Notes: generated by a model from the sequence alone, not told the origin. A stretch of 64,000 nt of DNA from Pycnococcus provasolii (GCA_938743325.2 OW568863.1:248001-312000); one strand, 5' to 3'; positions 39,062 to 50,441 are shown, numbered from the stretch's first letter. Made by a program: numbers and translations.

Positions 39062-41885
39062 TCATCCTGATGTTAGAGCGGCGAGCTTCGCCTCAATTGC
39101 TTGCATGTACAGTGCGTCAGCCTCGTCCACATCGGCACCTCTTCCACCATCGTACAGACTCTGCTCCAGAGCACTCGATTCACCACCTGCCTGTTCCTTC
39201 CTCCTTGCCATGCTCTCGAGCCTTCGAGCCTTTTCTAGCAACTCACCGCCGGAACCTTCCTCCACGAGTCTACTGGCTGTGCGATTCGACGACGTAGAAG
39301 AAGGGTCAAGTTTCGGCAGGGATGACGGTGCACCGCGTGGGCTCGATCTCACAGGTGGTGCGGACGCTTGTCTCACCCTCGAGCTCGTCACCGGGGGAAC
39401 CGCTGGCAGCCTCACCACAAGCCGATGGTCCGCCGGCTCAGGCGCAATGCGCCGGGGTGGTACGTGTGGCTGTCCCCAACCACCACCGGTGGGGCGCAGG
39501 CGATTCGCCTCCTCCAACCTCCTCTCTCGCTCGCGCTTCACCCGGCCGCGCTCGGCCGCATCCGCACGATCCTTGAAGAGATCCCGCAGCATATGACGTT
39601 GCTGGGCCGCATTCGCCGCGATATCTCGCGGCGCTTCGTAAGGATCATCCGTATTCGCACCGAACACGCCCGTGCGTGGGAGCCGAGGCACATCCCGCCG
39701 CGCCTTCACCTCCTCCACCTTGGTCTGGTCAACAGACGGCTTGAAGAGCTCGGTGACAGCCTTCGAGTACTGCCTCTGCCGTTGCCGCCGCTCCTCCTTC
39801 TCATGAAGTGCCTTTTCGGCAGCTTCGCGCCGCTGCCTCTCCTGCTCCACCACCTTTTCTCGCACCGACTTGTCCGGCTGTTTCTTGCGGCTGAACCTCC
39901 GCGGCGGCGTCACGCGCGTTGGAATGGACGACGGTATCACAGCAGAAGACTTTGACGAGGCACCCAATGCAGGTCCCCCAAATGCGGAATCTTTCTTCTT
40001 CCCACGAGCCCCAGCGCTTTGCCGTCTTCGCGATTTCATCGCAATCTCAGCCTCGTGCTTCCGTGCAATTGCCTGCTGCTTGGCAATCTGAAGGCGACGC
40101 TCTTCGAGAGCTCGCAGCTCATTCTGAGCTGCCTGCACTCGCCTGAGTTGCTCCGTTTGCTGGGGTGATCGCTGATGGGAGGGCGCAAGACTCTGCAGTT
40201 GCGTGCGCCGGCGAAGCGGGGAAACATCGTCGTCGTGTTGACCCGATGCACGGAGAATGGCACGCTGATTGGCGTCCGCGGCAACGATTGGCCAGAACGT
40301 CTCCGCGGAAACCATCGCGCCATCGTCGCCATCGTCGTAGTCCTCGTCGTCCTCATTTCTGCCGAGGCGCACCATGGGAGGCCGAGATTCCTCTGACAGC
40401 TCTTTCTGCAGCTCCATCATCTCTTGATCGTCCTCCGCCTCGTAGTAGTCATCCTCCTCCTCCTCGTCCTCCTCCTCCTCCTCGTCCTCCTCCTCCTCCT
40501 CCATTTCTTTCCACGTCATCCTACCACGCGGTTTTGCTCGTGGTGTGTGTCCACCGTGATGCACGCGTCTACGCGCCGCTTGGGCACCCTCCTCATTCGC
40601 GTCGAAGTCCATGAAGCGCGGACTCTTGCTAACCGCAGCGCCAACAAGCGCTTCCGTTGGCGTGTCGACGATGCCTACCGAGCGTCGAGGCTTCTTTGGT
40701 GGCGTTGCACCACGGCGGCGCAGTGTTGCGCGTGCGGCAACCTCCGCTGCCGCCGCCGTCTCAGCAACCACCACACTGCGTCGCATTTGTACTTCCAATC
40801 CGGCGATCTCATCCACCACGGATACCAGGCAAGTTTGAACTGCTTCCTCAGCTTCGTGCTCGTCGTATCCGTCGGCCGTTGGCAGCGGCGGCGCACTAGC
40901 ACGTGCCTGCGAAATCATGTACATGATTTCAGCCACGACACCCACGAGGCACTGGCTTGACGCCAGACTAGCTTCCAGCTCGCATGACGCGGCGGCGGCA
41001 TCATCCGCATCGATCGGCAAGGCTGATACGGCAGGGCCCTTTGCATCACTTCCGTCAGTCAGCGCGAGCTGCATCGTCGCCAGTTCGGGCACCTGCGCCG
41101 GCGGCTCTATCGTAGGCACGACTTCGCCTTGTTCGATTTGGTGCTTGGCGGTTGCCTCGGCTGCCGCTTGAACGGATCCTCCGAGGTGCCGAATCATCTC
41201 AGCTAGACTGATTGTACCGCTTCCATCGTCGTCAAGAGTGTTGAAAGCCGCCTCGAAGGCATCGCGCGTCGGGCCTTCCTGCACAACCACGCGTGGCATA
41301 CCAAGTATCTCTGCGAGACTGTCGTCTCGTCGCAGCGCTAAGATGAACTGCCTACGACTCACCTCGCCCGTTCCGTAGTTGTCGAGCTGCTGGAACACTT
41401 CTCCAAGTTTTGCATTGTAGGTGGCCACATTCTCCTCAACGAGCGGCGCGGCGTCGACAGGTACAATGTCGCGCGACTGCACTTGGTGCAGTGACGCGTC
41501 AACGGCAACAACGGTCGCGTCTTGCTGCTCCTTCTCGTGCTCCTCTTCGTCGTCTTCAAAGTCTTCAAAGTCGTCGTCGCCGTAGTCAGGACTTGGGCTT
41601 GCGTTCGGTCGCCGAGATTGCTGGTCGTCTTCATCGGGCTCTAGCAACTCGGCTGATGGCTCAGGCTCAGGCTCAGGTTCGGCAGCTGGTTCAGCAGCTG
41701 GTTCAGGCTCAGCAGCTGGCTCAGCAGCTGGCTCAGGCTCAGCAGCTGGTTCAGCAGCTGGCAATGGCTCAGGCTCAGCAGCTGGCTCAGGCTCAGCAGC
41801 TGGCTCAGGCTCAGCAGCTGGTTCGGCAGCTGGCTCAGGCTCAGCAGCTGGTTCAGCAGCTGGCAATGGCTCAGGCTCAGCAGCT

Positions 41886-41922
<37 letters not shown>

Positions 41923-42169
41923 ATTCGGCCGCTGGCTGAGCCTCGTCATCAGCTTCTGCGGTCGACTCTTCTGGCCCCAAGTCTTCTATGTCTTCGTTTT
42001 CTGCGACCGCGTTGACGAGCAGCGTGACGACGGCGTCCACGACGAGTGCGTCTGCGCTCTCGCTCGAAGCGGCCTGCTCCTGCTCCTGCCTTTCGTCGTC
42101 GTCTGTCGCAGCCAGCGCCACGGAGGCCGCGGCCGCGGCCGGTTCGTCGTCCGCTTCCGCCGACGCCAT
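39062..42169 (-). CDS. Large EF-hand coiled-coil protein with (AEPEP)n repeats
   Basis: About 1035 residues from the ATG at 42169; the nominal earlier start is GTG. Order: acidic Ala/Glu-rich N-terminus, a long AEPEP/AEPAAEP repeat, the acidic patch [17 protein letters not shown], two EF-hand-like units ([17 protein letters not shown], with a degenerate loop, and [17 protein letters not shown], canonical), then Lys/Arg/Glu-rich coiled coil to the end ([20 protein letters not shown]). Phrases like [11 protein letters not shown] and the coiled coils are typical of flagellar or centriolar proteins, but I cannot name the family. Confidence 0.7.
41640..41935 (-). repeat. In-frame AEPEP / AEPAAEP-coding minisatellite
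   Basis: Repeats of GGCTCAGGCTCAGCAGCTGG-type units with slippage and higher-order duplications (the 41700-41770 block recurs at 41820-41890). They encode Glu-Pro-Glu-Pro-Ala-Ala strings in the EF-hand protein. Confidence 0.9.
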
Positions 42170-42861
42170 CAGTGATGGCACCCGCTCCACTCCTAAATTC
42201 GCCTTTGAACGGAACCTTTCGAGCTGGCAAAGGTGAAGGCGAAGTGAGGTGGTCGAGTCGTCGGCCTACCCTCGGCCTCGCACCCACCCAACCTCAGGGA
42301 GCGATGAGCCTGATGCCTGACACGACACGACTGACGACACGCGATTAGCTCACTGGGAGACCGATCAGCGACGTCAACAGGCATCAGGGACGCAGGGCAT
42401 CATGAGCACCTATCAGGAGGGATGAGGCCGACCGGTCCCTCCCATTTATTTTGGCCAGACAGCCAGAGTATTTTGGCCATTTACCAGTTACCACACGCAC
42501 GCATTCACGCAACAAAACTGGCGGGCGGGATGGTCGGCAGCGCGTGTTATGGTAAAAAAAGCAGCGCGCGTATATTGGCGGGAATACCGGAATAGGTACA
42601 ACGTTGGCTGAGGAGTCCAAGGAGGAGCGTGATGTCACTCACTCCCCTATACTTGAAAAGGAGGCCTCATCATGGAGGAATCGTCTCACCATATTAGACT
42701 AGTTGGTACGATAGCATGGTAGTTGGTACAGTTTTACAGTGAGGTGTTGGTGGTACTTCTTCTCCCGACGGACGTCCCCCGCGGAGGACTGGTTTGAACT
42801 TGCTTCACCCGCCAACTTGGGCCGAAGAAAAGAAAGCTTGAGGCCGTAGTTGGTAGCATTC
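42170..42861. promoter_or_regulatory. Divergent intergenic region
   Basis: Separates the minus-strand EF-hand gene (ATG 42169) from the plus-strand gene (ATG 42862). AGTTGGTA(C/G) occurs three times (42699-42734 and 42847-42854). No gene is seen. Confidence 0.45.
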
Positions 42862-43442
42862 ATGGCGCACAGCTCTCAGCTGCGCCTGGGCGCGCCTACG
42901 CCTACGCCTGCGCCTCCCGTCCTGCCGAGCACGTCGCTCGTCAGCGCGACGGCGGCGCTCGACGCGTACCTCGCACAACACGTGCCCAGCGCCGTCGGAC
43001 CGTGGCCGAGACAGGCGGTCGCTGAACCGCGCGTCGCGACAGTCAACACAGCGCCGCTGAAAAAGGCGCAGGCGGCGAGGGCGCAGGCGGCAAGAATGAA
43101 GCTGCGGGCGCTAGACGCAAGGGACATGGCGCCCGACCCTGAGACGAGCGTGAGCTCACCTGCGGCTGTTGCTGCTGCCGCCGCCGCTGCCGCCGCTGCA
43201 GTAGAGGCTATGACCCAGCAGGGCACAGACATCTCCGCGTCAGAGGCGGCAGCGCAAGTGGCAGCCGCCGTTGCTGCCGTCGCAAATGACGGGAGTTGGC
43301 AGCCGCCACCGACAGCCGCGACGAACGCGCGACCTTGGATGCGGCGCTGGCGTGCCCCTGAGTACACTGCACCACCCACGCCATCGGCAGATGCCGCGCC
43401 TTCACCGCCACCCCACTCGCAACCTCCTCCACCACCGAAGCA

Positions 43443-43476
<34 letters not shown>

Positions 43477-44238
43477 AGCGCCGGGCCTCGTGGCGCACAC
43501 TTGCACGAAGGCTGGGAATATCGGCTGGCGATGCGCTTGCGCGACCTGAACGTCGACGACTTCGGCCCGCCACAGCACGCGAGCACGATGGCCACGCGTC
43601 GACGGCGGCGTGTGCGCGCACGGCAGCGCGAGCGCGAGGCGGCAACACTGCTCGAGCGAGATGGGCGCGCAGCGAGCGGGTGGATGACGGACGTGTCGGA
43701 TACCGAGGCGGAAACGCAACGCACGAGGAAAGGTGGCCGAAGTTCTCGTCGCAGTCGCGACGCCGACGGCAAGGAGGTGCATTCTGCCAAGCCTTCGACG
43801 GCGGCAACTCGCGCGCGTGATGCCGCCGCTCGCATCGACGAGCTCTTGGCGGCGGCACCCCGCCTCACCTCGGCGATGTACGAGGCTCCTCGGTGGGCTT
43901 TGGCTGGCGCCGCTGAGTTGGCGAGCGCACCTCCGTACGCCGACGCCGACGATGGCGCTCACATCATGCTGCCCGTCGCACCACGCCCTCCGCTTGCTCC
44001 CGTATCTTCGTCGTGGCTCGCCGCGAGACAACAGGCGCGCAATTCACCGCCAGTGTCAACGAAGACGGCCAACGCCAACGCCAGACTCACCGACAATTCT
44101 TCGTCTGTGGACATTGTTGGCGCGGCGGCGATGCGGTGTCGTTATCCCGAGCTGATGGCGAGCAGCCTGAGCTCTTGGGACTCTTCTAAGTCTGCGACGA
44201 CGACACCGGCACCGACGGCAACGCCCACGCACATGTAA
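42862..44238 (+). CDS. Unknown Ala/Pro/Arg-rich protein
   Basis: 458 residues, single exon, ATG at 42862 (MAHSSQLRLGAPTPTPAPP). Alternating Ala-rich helices, a Pro-rich segment (PPPPPKQPPPPPP) and Arg-rich stretches (RRRRVRARQREREAA). Short non-repetitive patches (GWEYRLAMRLRDLNVDDFGP, MYEAPRWALAGAAELA) suggest that it is a real protein. No domain is recognised. A 330-codon frame on the opposite strand is an artefact of the Ala/Pro-rich composition. The end is immediately followed by TGTAA (CACATGTAACT). Confidence 0.6.
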
Positions 44239-44738
44239 CTAGACTACGACAGTTTGTACCAACAAAGAGCCGATATTCCTTCCGTGTATTCTATTTACTG
44301 TATGTGACGGGGCTACAACCGTGAATTTAGTCTGCACCAGTTTTTGCACCAGTTTTTGCTCAGGTAGTAAACCCTCCGTAGGAGTGGGGACCCATCCCTG
44401 GTCTTGCACTAGTCCCATACAACCTTTTCAGTGCTAATTCCTTACTCCCAGTATGATGAGGGGCAGCAAGCCGCGCATCAGGTGCATCCGCATCAAAAGC
44501 CAAAAGCATCCAGTGGAATCAAGCCGCCTGCCTGCCTCTGACTCTCTGAGGCTCGCCCATCGGACCGCCTGCCCTGCCCTGCCCTGCCGGATGAGGGAGG
44601 CTCTCGGAAGGGCCGGCAACGAGTGGGAGTCCGCGCGCGCGCCCCCCGGCCCCGGCCCCAGTAGTGTCCAGGGATACTGCCTGTACCCCCTCACGATCGC
44701 CCGCACCTCTTTTATTATCTGTTAGTTCTAAGGCAACC
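44239..44738. promoter_or_regulatory. 5' region of KDO-8-P synthase
   Basis: The direct repeat TGCACCAGTTT occurs twice at 44334-44357. Otherwise no recognisable element and no gene. Confidence 0.4.
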
Positions 44739-45762
44739 ATGGCCGACATGACCAAGTCCACGCTGATGCAAGAGCTCGAGGCGGCCGAGCCGTTCTACCT
44801 GTTCGCCGGCCCGAACGTGTGCCAGTCCGAGGAGTTCGTCATGAAGATGGCGCGCCAGTGCAAGGCGGTGGTCGAGAAGGTGAACAAGGACAAGGGGTGC
44901 AACATCAAGTACGTCTTCAAAACCTCGTTCGACAAGGCGAACCGCACCAACGCGGCGTCGTACCGCGGACCGGGCATGGATGAGGGACTTAAGATCATGC
45001 AGAAGGTCAAGGACACCTTCGGCCTGCCCATAATCACGGACGTGCACGAGGGTGGACAGTGCGCCAAGGTGGCGGAGGTTGCCGACGTGATCCAGATCCC
45101 AGCCTTCCTCTGCCGTCAGACGGACCTGCTCGTCGCCGCGGGAAAGACGGGGAAGATTATCAACATCAAGAAGGGTACGTGCAAGACCGCGCTGTCATCT
45201 GCTCTTTGACTTTCGTGCGGTTGATCGCATGTGCTAACACCACACCCACCACACAAAAAACGCAGGCCAGTTCTGCGCAAGCTCCGTGATGCGCAACTCG
45301 GCGGAGAAGATCCGCTACGCTGGTAACCCGAATGTGCTCGTCTGCGAGCGCGGCTCCATGTACGGCTACACGGACCTGGTTGTGGACATGCGCAACATCG
45401 TCACGATGCGCGACTCGAACGCGCCCACGTGCGCGGACGTTACGCACAGCCTGCAGCAGCCTGCGGGTAAGGCTGTGGGCTCCGGCGGCGTCGCCAGCGG
45501 CGGCCTTCGCGATCTCATCCCCACCATCGCTCGTTCGTGCGTCGCGAGCGGCGTGAATGGCCTGTTCATGGAGATCCACGACGATCCCAACACATCGCCC
45601 GTCGACGGACCGACGCAGTGGCCGCTTAAGCACTTCTACGAGCTTCTTTGCGAGCTCGTCGACATCGCGAACGCGACGAAGGCGAGGAAGCGATGGGGCG
45701 GCACCGGCACGGACGAGACGATCGACCTCACGCCGTGCGGCGAGGACATTCCCGGCCTGTGA
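44739..45762 (+). CDS. kdsA: 3-deoxy-8-phosphooctulonate synthase (KDO-8-phosphate synthase)
   Basis: Two exons: 44739-45174 and 45266-45762, with donor GTACGT and acceptor CGCAG; the join restores KKGQFCAS across the active-site loop. The protein has 310 residues, close to the family's usual ~290. It condenses phosphoenolpyruvate with arabinose-5-phosphate to make KDO-8-P, the precursor of KDO found in plant rhamnogalacturonan II and algal cell-wall or scale polysaccharides. Signature pieces are [60 protein letters not shown] and VDMRNIVTM. The Asn in AGPN, where metal-dependent enzymes have Cys, indicates the metal-independent class. No transit peptide, so cytosolic. Confidence 0.95.
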
Positions 45763-46414
45763 GCAAGCCCTTGCTGCGTCACTCACGTACCAGTGTTGCC
45801 ACCATAAGCCAGTGTTGCCATCTCATCTTGCAAAACATCACACCGCAGTTCCTTGAAGGCGTGTTTTTAAATGTAGGCCTTGCAAGAGCGGGCAAGATGC
45901 ATATAGAAAATTGATTTAGAAAAAAAGAATGTTCAAGTTACTAAAGGTCCTAAAGGTCGCCATGAAGTCGTAGTCGAAGTACAATACTGTACCTTTGATT
46001 ACCTTACCGACTGACTGTATGAGCACGGGTACTGTACCGTACCGTACTGCAGGTTGGACCTACCATATGTACCTTCGACATAAGCTTGCGTCATAAGTAC
46101 TAATGTTTCGTCTACTATAGACTACTGTAATGTGTACGGAGACCGGTGGACACTACAGTAGGGACGAGTTTGGCGTAATGGACGTGACGTGACATGACAA
46201 CAGACAGACAGGTTCCCTAAAGGTTTCTAGGTAAGCTTAGGTGAGGAGAACCAGTGGCCTGACTAATCTGTCCCCTCCCAAAGGCCAAAGATTCATCCCA
46301 GGGTTAGGGTTTATGGTTAGGGTTAGGGTTATGGGCTAGGGTTACCTGGCGGCGCCCCCGGGCCGGGTATTCTTGCTGTCACTCTCGTAAACAGAGTCGG
46401 TGAAGGTCAACTTT
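45763..46414. promoter_or_regulatory. Intergenic with telomere-like repeat upstream of PUS7
   Basis: Contains GTACCGTACCGTACTG near 46034 and, at 46303-46347, GGGTTAGGGTTTATGGTTAGGGTTAGGGTTATGGGC-like telomeric repeats only about 70 bases before the PUS7 ATG. AAACCCTAA on the minus strand is the plant telo-box, a promoter motif of translation-related genes. Whether it acts as such here is inference. Confidence 0.5.
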
Positions 46415-48727
46415 ATGGTGGCATCCATGCCTTCCCGCGATGAAAACGGTGGCAATGCCAAAACTGTCACGGATGCCTCGGCGTTCATAGCACCTCTCTA
46501 CATGGCCTCCTCCTCGTTAGGCTCGTCTCACTCGTCGTTCACGTGCGTGCTCAAGCACCGGTACGGAGACTTCGTCGTGCGTGAAGTCGACCCCGATGGA
46601 CAGATTGCGTCCCTTACGCCGCAAGAAGCTTCCGAAGATGCCGCAGTGCACGCGGCGTGCAACGCAGAGCGCGAATGGGAAGAGGAAACGAAAAAGGCGC
46701 ACGCACCAACGCCAAGCGCGGATGCAGGCGCAGAAGCACACGATAACAACGAGAAAAAACGAACGCACGAACCTGCGTCGCTTGAGGAGGCGATGGCTGC
46801 AGCGCGTGCCGTCGTCGTCGAGCAAACAGAATCAAACGTGGACGCCGAGCAACTGCAGGCTCTCGTCGACGACGCTGTTAACAACAAACAGAACAGATCA
46901 CTTACACTGCCCACGCCGCTCGACGATAAAACGAAGCGAACAAACGTGCACACCGCCATACGACTGCTCAGCGAGGCTGTCGAGGCGGCGCACAGCCTGT
47001 CGCTCGTGTCGTGCTCCGCGAAGAACGGGAGCGACGACGACAACAAGCATAGGATCGAGGTGCGCGTTGTCGCTGCGGGAAGCAAGCAGGCGCGCGACTC
47101 ACAAAGGAGAAAAAATGGCTCACCCGCGATTCCCGCTCACGTCGCGTTCGTCGTGCGCAAGACAAACGTCGACACCGCAAGTACAGCGCGCGCGCTGCAG
47201 AGCATGCTCATGCCACACGGCGCGCAGGGAAAGGGAAATGCGAGGCAGCATCACCACCAGAAATCGGCGGCGGCGGCGGCGAGCTCGATACCCGGCACAG
47301 TGACATTCGCGGGCACGAAGGACAAGCGTGGAATCACCTACCAATTCATGTCCGCTGCTCGCACATTCCCGCGCTACATTGCCAAGGCTGCTCGGAAGCT
47401 TCGTGGCGTTGCGGTGGGGCAGTTCAAGGTGGTGAACGAGCGAATCTATCTCGGGAACCTGCGTGGCAACCGATTCAACATCGTTCTGCGCAACCTCGCG
47501 GATGATGCGCAGGCGAATGCAGACAAGGCGTGCGCCAGCCTTCGCCAGAGCGGCTTCTTCAACTTCTACGGCCTTCAGCGATTCGGGCGAGGTGTTGCGC
47601 ACACGCACAAAATCGGCCAAATGCTTCTTGCCAATCGCCCGGACGCCGCCGTGCGCATGGTGCTGCTCGCTTGCGATGCGGAGACGGCGCTGTCGGAAGC
47701 GGACGCCGCGGCTGATGATGCCGGCGCACCACGCGGTGCATGGCCCACGGGCAATCTCGAAGCGGCTCTCGCGGTGACAAAGACTCGGCCGAACGACAGT
47801 TTCATCGAAAAGGACCTTTCGATCGCGCTGCGGAGACGCGTGGAGGCTGCGAACAGCACGCGTCGCAAAGATCCTACAGCGAGAGGGTGGCTGACACGCG
47901 AAGAGCTCGCCGCGGCGTTTTCTGAGAGTCTCCCGAAGACCACGTGCATGATGTACCTGCACGCGTTTCAGAGTGCGGCATTTAACGCCGCGGTGAGCGC
48001 ACGAGCGTTGGCACATGGATCTGCGCCTGCACGTGCGGGAGAGCTCGTGCTGGTTGATGAGGATGATGGCGCCGGCGGCGGCGGCGGGGTTGAAGACCTG
48101 TGCGACGCAGAGGAGGGGGGAGGTAGCGAAAGCCTCCCGCGTGTTCGACTTGTCACCGAGCAGGAGGCGGAGGCGAATGCCATACCCGTGTCTCGCGTCG
48201 TTCTTCCACTTCCAGGGCGATTCTGCACGTACCCTCTTGATGCTGCGACGCTCGACGCGTACGCGCCCTTCGCGACAGATGCGGGCATCAATTTGCAACG
48301 TCTGCGCACGCGGTTGGCATGGCTCGAGAAGCACGACAACGACGTGGGTGCGGCGCTTAGAGCACTCGCGGGTGCTGGCGGCAACGACGGCGCGGTCGTC
48401 GACGAGCTCGAGGGTCGCAAGGGCAAGCACCCACTGCTCACTGTGGCGGCACTTCCCGGAGCCTATCGCAAGGTTGTCTGCGTTCCGCAGGATGTCGAGT
48501 GGCGCTTCGTACGCCATGCGACACACGACGAGGATCTGCTCGATGTGTGCGGCAACGTGCTTTCCGCTCGCAACGTCGAATCAAAGTCTGCACCTGAGCA
48601 GGGTGATGTTTGCGGCACTGGAAGCCTGCTGAGCTTGTGCGTTGACTTCACGCTTCCCGCGAGCGCGTACGCGACGATGGCGGTACGCGAACTGACGAAA
48701 CAACCTAGCGACACCCTTGTACCATAA
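46415..48727 (+). CDS. tRNA pseudouridine synthase TruD/PUS7
   Basis: 770 residues, single exon, ATG at 46415 (earlier in-frame start is GTG). The N-terminus has FTCVLKHRYGDFVVREVDPDGQ, which is typical of the TruD/PUS7 family. The catalytic Asp lies in FAGTKDKRGITYQ, followed by GRGVAHTHKIGQ and NFYGLQRFG. A ~100-residue acidic/low-complexity insert and other algal insertions make the protein longer than bacterial TruD (~350), as in eukaryotic PUS7, which modifies U13 and other positions in tRNA and also snRNA and mRNA. The C-terminus (FTLPASAYATMAVRELTK) matches the family end. Confidence 0.95.
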   Translation: MVASMPSRDENGGNAKTVTDASAFIAPLYMASSSLGSSHSSFTCVLKHRYGDFVVREVDPDGQIASLTPQEASEDAAVHAACNAEREWEEETKKAHAPTPSADAGAEAHDNNEKKRTHEPASLEEAMAAARAVVVEQTESNVDAEQLQALVDDAVNNKQNRSLTLPTPLDDKTKRTNVHTAIRLLSEAVEAAHSLSLVSCSAKNGSDDDNKHRIEVRVVAAGSKQARDSQRRKNGSPAIPAHVAFVVRKTNVDTASTARALQSMLMPHGAQGKGNARQHHHQKSAAAAASSIPGTVTFAGTKDKRGITYQFMSAARTFPRYIAKAARKLRGVAVGQFKVVNERIYLGNLRGNRFNIVLRNLADDAQANADKACASLRQSGFFNFYGLQRFGRGVAHTHKIGQMLLANRPDAAVRMVLLACDAETALSEADAAADDAGAPRGAWPTGNLEAALAVTKTRPNDSFIEKDLSIALRRRVEAANSTRRKDPTARGWLTREELAAAFSESLPKTTCMMYLHAFQSAAFNAAVSARALAHGSAPARAGELVLVDEDDGAGGGGGVEDLCDAEEGGGSESLPRVRLVTEQEAEANAIPVSRVVLPLPGRFCTYPLDAATLDAYAPFATDAGINLQRLRTRLAWLEKHDNDVGAALRALAGAGGNDGAVVDELEGRKGKHPLLTVAALPGAYRKVVCVPQDVEWRFVRHATHDEDLLDVCGNVLSARNVESKSAPEQGDVCGTGSLLSLCVDFTLPASAYATMAVRELTKQPSDTLVP

Positions 48728-48778
48728 CGGAAAGAAAGAAAGAAAAAGAATAATTGAAGAATTGTTCGTGTAAAGCAG

Positions 48779-49840
48779 TTACAGAATTCCAAAGGCGTCA
48801 TCCTTCACCTTGTCATCATCGCCGCCGACGTCGTCGCCCGCCTCGCGCCGTCGTCGCTCATTCTCCTCGACACGTGCCTTGCGAGTGCCCTCCTCGCCGT
48901 CCGCGCTCGCCTTCGCGCCACCACCCCACGCATTTGCGAGAATGTCGCGAACTTCGTCCTGATCATCCGCCTCTAGGCAGAACGATCCGATGTAACGCTG
49001 GAGAATTTTCCTCCCCTTGCGGCTATTGGCCAAGCTGAGGTCGCTGCTGCAGTGAACGTGCGGTCCACTCCACGCGAGGTCCGAGCGTATGCGGTCGACA
49101 CGTCGGCTTCGGTACTCGTGATTTGCCACCTTGTCATCTTTCGTGAGGCATAGGAGCATGGGTATTTTCCTGTCGCGAAAGAACGCCGCGAACGCGTCAT
49201 CCTGCAGCAGCACGTCCCACCTGATGTCGAAGAGGAAGAGCGCCGCTCGCAGGTCGAAGCGCGCGTCGTCGCCTTGGCTCATGCTGAGGTATGCGTCGAC
49301 GAGTTCCGCGAGTTGTTCGTCCCACACCTTGTTGTGCGTCCTGTCTGGGTACCCCGGCAAGTCTGTGAGCACGAGTTGGTTGTTGACGCATAGAAAGTCG
49401 ACGCTTCTGGTTTTGTTTTGCACGCTGCTCGCTCTCGCGAGGTTGTCCTTGCGTAGCAGCATGTTCAGGAGCGACGATTTTCCGACGTTGGTTCTTCCCG
49501 CGACGGCGACGTGCGGGAGTGCGAGTACTCTCGGCGGCACTTCCAGCAGTTCTTCCGGCGTTTCGCAACGATACTTCTGCACCTTAATTCCCTTCGGAAA
49601 GAGCTCAGGACGTTTCGCTCCATGAGCTTGGCCATTCTGCGATGATGTGTTTGTGTTGCCCGACGTTGACGACGACGTGGACGATGATGACTGTGATGAT
49701 GATGCGAAAGTTCGAGACGACGAAGAGCAGCTCCTCACTAAACCGTCTTTATGATTCCGAGACAGAGAGACACAGAACCGAACCCTGGAAAGACCAGAAC
49801 CAGACATGTGTGCTGAAAGTGTGCTGAAAGTGCCACGCAT
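48779..49840 (-). CDS. EngB/YihA-type GTPase, probably organellar
   Basis: 353 residues from the ATG at 49840; the frame upstream to 50272 has no reliable start. A Ser/Arg-rich N-terminus (MRGTFSTLSAHMSGSGLSRVR) looks like a plastid or mitochondrial transit peptide. G1 GRTNVGKSSLLN, G3 DLPGYPDRTHNK and G4 TKDD are those of the EngB (YsxC/YihA) ribosome-assembly GTPase family. A charged tail (DDVGGDDDKVKDD) is added. The likely role is large-subunit assembly in an organelle. The convergent PUS7 gene ends only 51 bases away; the stop overlaps CTGTAA. Confidence 0.88.
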   Translation of the reverse strand: MRGTFSTLSAHMSGSGLSRVRFCVSLSRNHKDGLVRSCSSSSRTFASSSQSSSSTSSSTSGNTNTSSQNGQAHGAKRPELFPKGIKVQKYRCETPEELLEVPPRVLALPHVAVAGRTNVGKSSLLNMLLRKDNLARASSVQNKTRSVDFLCVNNQLVLTDLPGYPDRTHNKVWDEQLAELVDAYLSMSQGDDARFDLRAALFLFDIRWDVLLQDDAFAAFFRDRKIPMLLCLTKDDKVANHEYRSRRVDRIRSDLAWSGPHVHCSSDLSLANSRKGRKILQRYIGSFCLEADDQDEVRDILANAWGGGAKASADGEEGTRKARVEENERRRREAGDDVGGDDDKVKDDAFGIL

Positions 49841-50051
49841 ATTGACCGTCGACGACGTGGAAAAAAAACAAAAACAAAACGGGTCTCGAGGATGAAGAAT
49901 GGAATGGCACAAGGCCGGAGAAGTCCCCTTTTGTCCCTGGGCGCCGCCCGCCGGAACATCCTTTTCCGGGCAGTTGGGGATCCCGGTCGAGGAAGCTGGA
50001 AAGGTCGTGGCCAAAAGAACAATCAATGGCGCCCGCCTCTTCCGGGAATGA

Positions 50052-50183
50052 ATGCCGTCTACTCGCTCCAAGGCGGGAGGTGGTGGGTGTGGCTGTGGTG
50101 CGGCGGTTGCCGTGCTTCGTGCCGGCGTGGTGGCGGAAGTTGACAATGCTTGTGGAGGACATGGAGGTGGAGGTCGTTTCTGA
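50052..50183 (+). pseudogene. N-terminal remnant of the deaminase-like/GATA-finger family
   Basis: From an ATG, the frame reads MPSTRSKAGGGGCGCGAAVA then VLRAGVVAEV, matching the start of the 31735-32637 protein (MPSTRSKAGGTSRVGCGAAC, GAGVVGEVV) before diverging into a short Gly-rich stretch and a stop. The charged helix, HAE core and zinc finger are missing. Confidence 0.65.
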
Positions 50184-50207
50184 GTGACTGAGTCTGATGT
50201 GTGTGTC

Positions 50208-50441
50208 TGTGGCGGCGAGCTCAAGCCGTCCTCTTTCACTACACGTAAGACCGCCAAGCCTACGGTAGACACACCTTAAGTAAAAGTTAAGAGTGGTTGA
50301 GTTACACGGAGGATACTAAGGGAGGTCCCTCGAGAGAGGGGGATCACGTGATAACCTCCTCATAGTGGGCACTGCCCGTTATAAGGGGGGCTGATGAATC
50401 ACGTGACCACCTCCCTGTTGGGGGTTTTGGCAGTTCGGCGT
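50208..50441. repeat. 234-bp direct repeat, copy 1
   Basis: Identical, as far as I can read, to 50563-50796. It begins TGTGGCGGCG and ends CAGTTCGGCGT, and holds ATCACGTGAT and ATCACGTGAC. It could be an LTR of a very small (TRIM-like) element, but no CA end, primer-binding site or target duplication is seen. Confidence 0.85.

Noticed and set aside
42876-43868. 330-codon open frame on the minus strand
   Set aside because: It lies entirely opposite the better-supported 42862-44238 gene and its Ala/Ser/Arg-rich, patternless protein is a by-product of the GC-rich Ala/Pro coding sequence.
46303-46347. True chromosome end
   Set aside because: Telomere-like tracts are short and lie between genes that continue on both sides.
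47120-48526. 468-codon minus-strand frame
   Set aside because: Opposite strand of the PUS7 gene, no ATG-supported domain; composition shadow.
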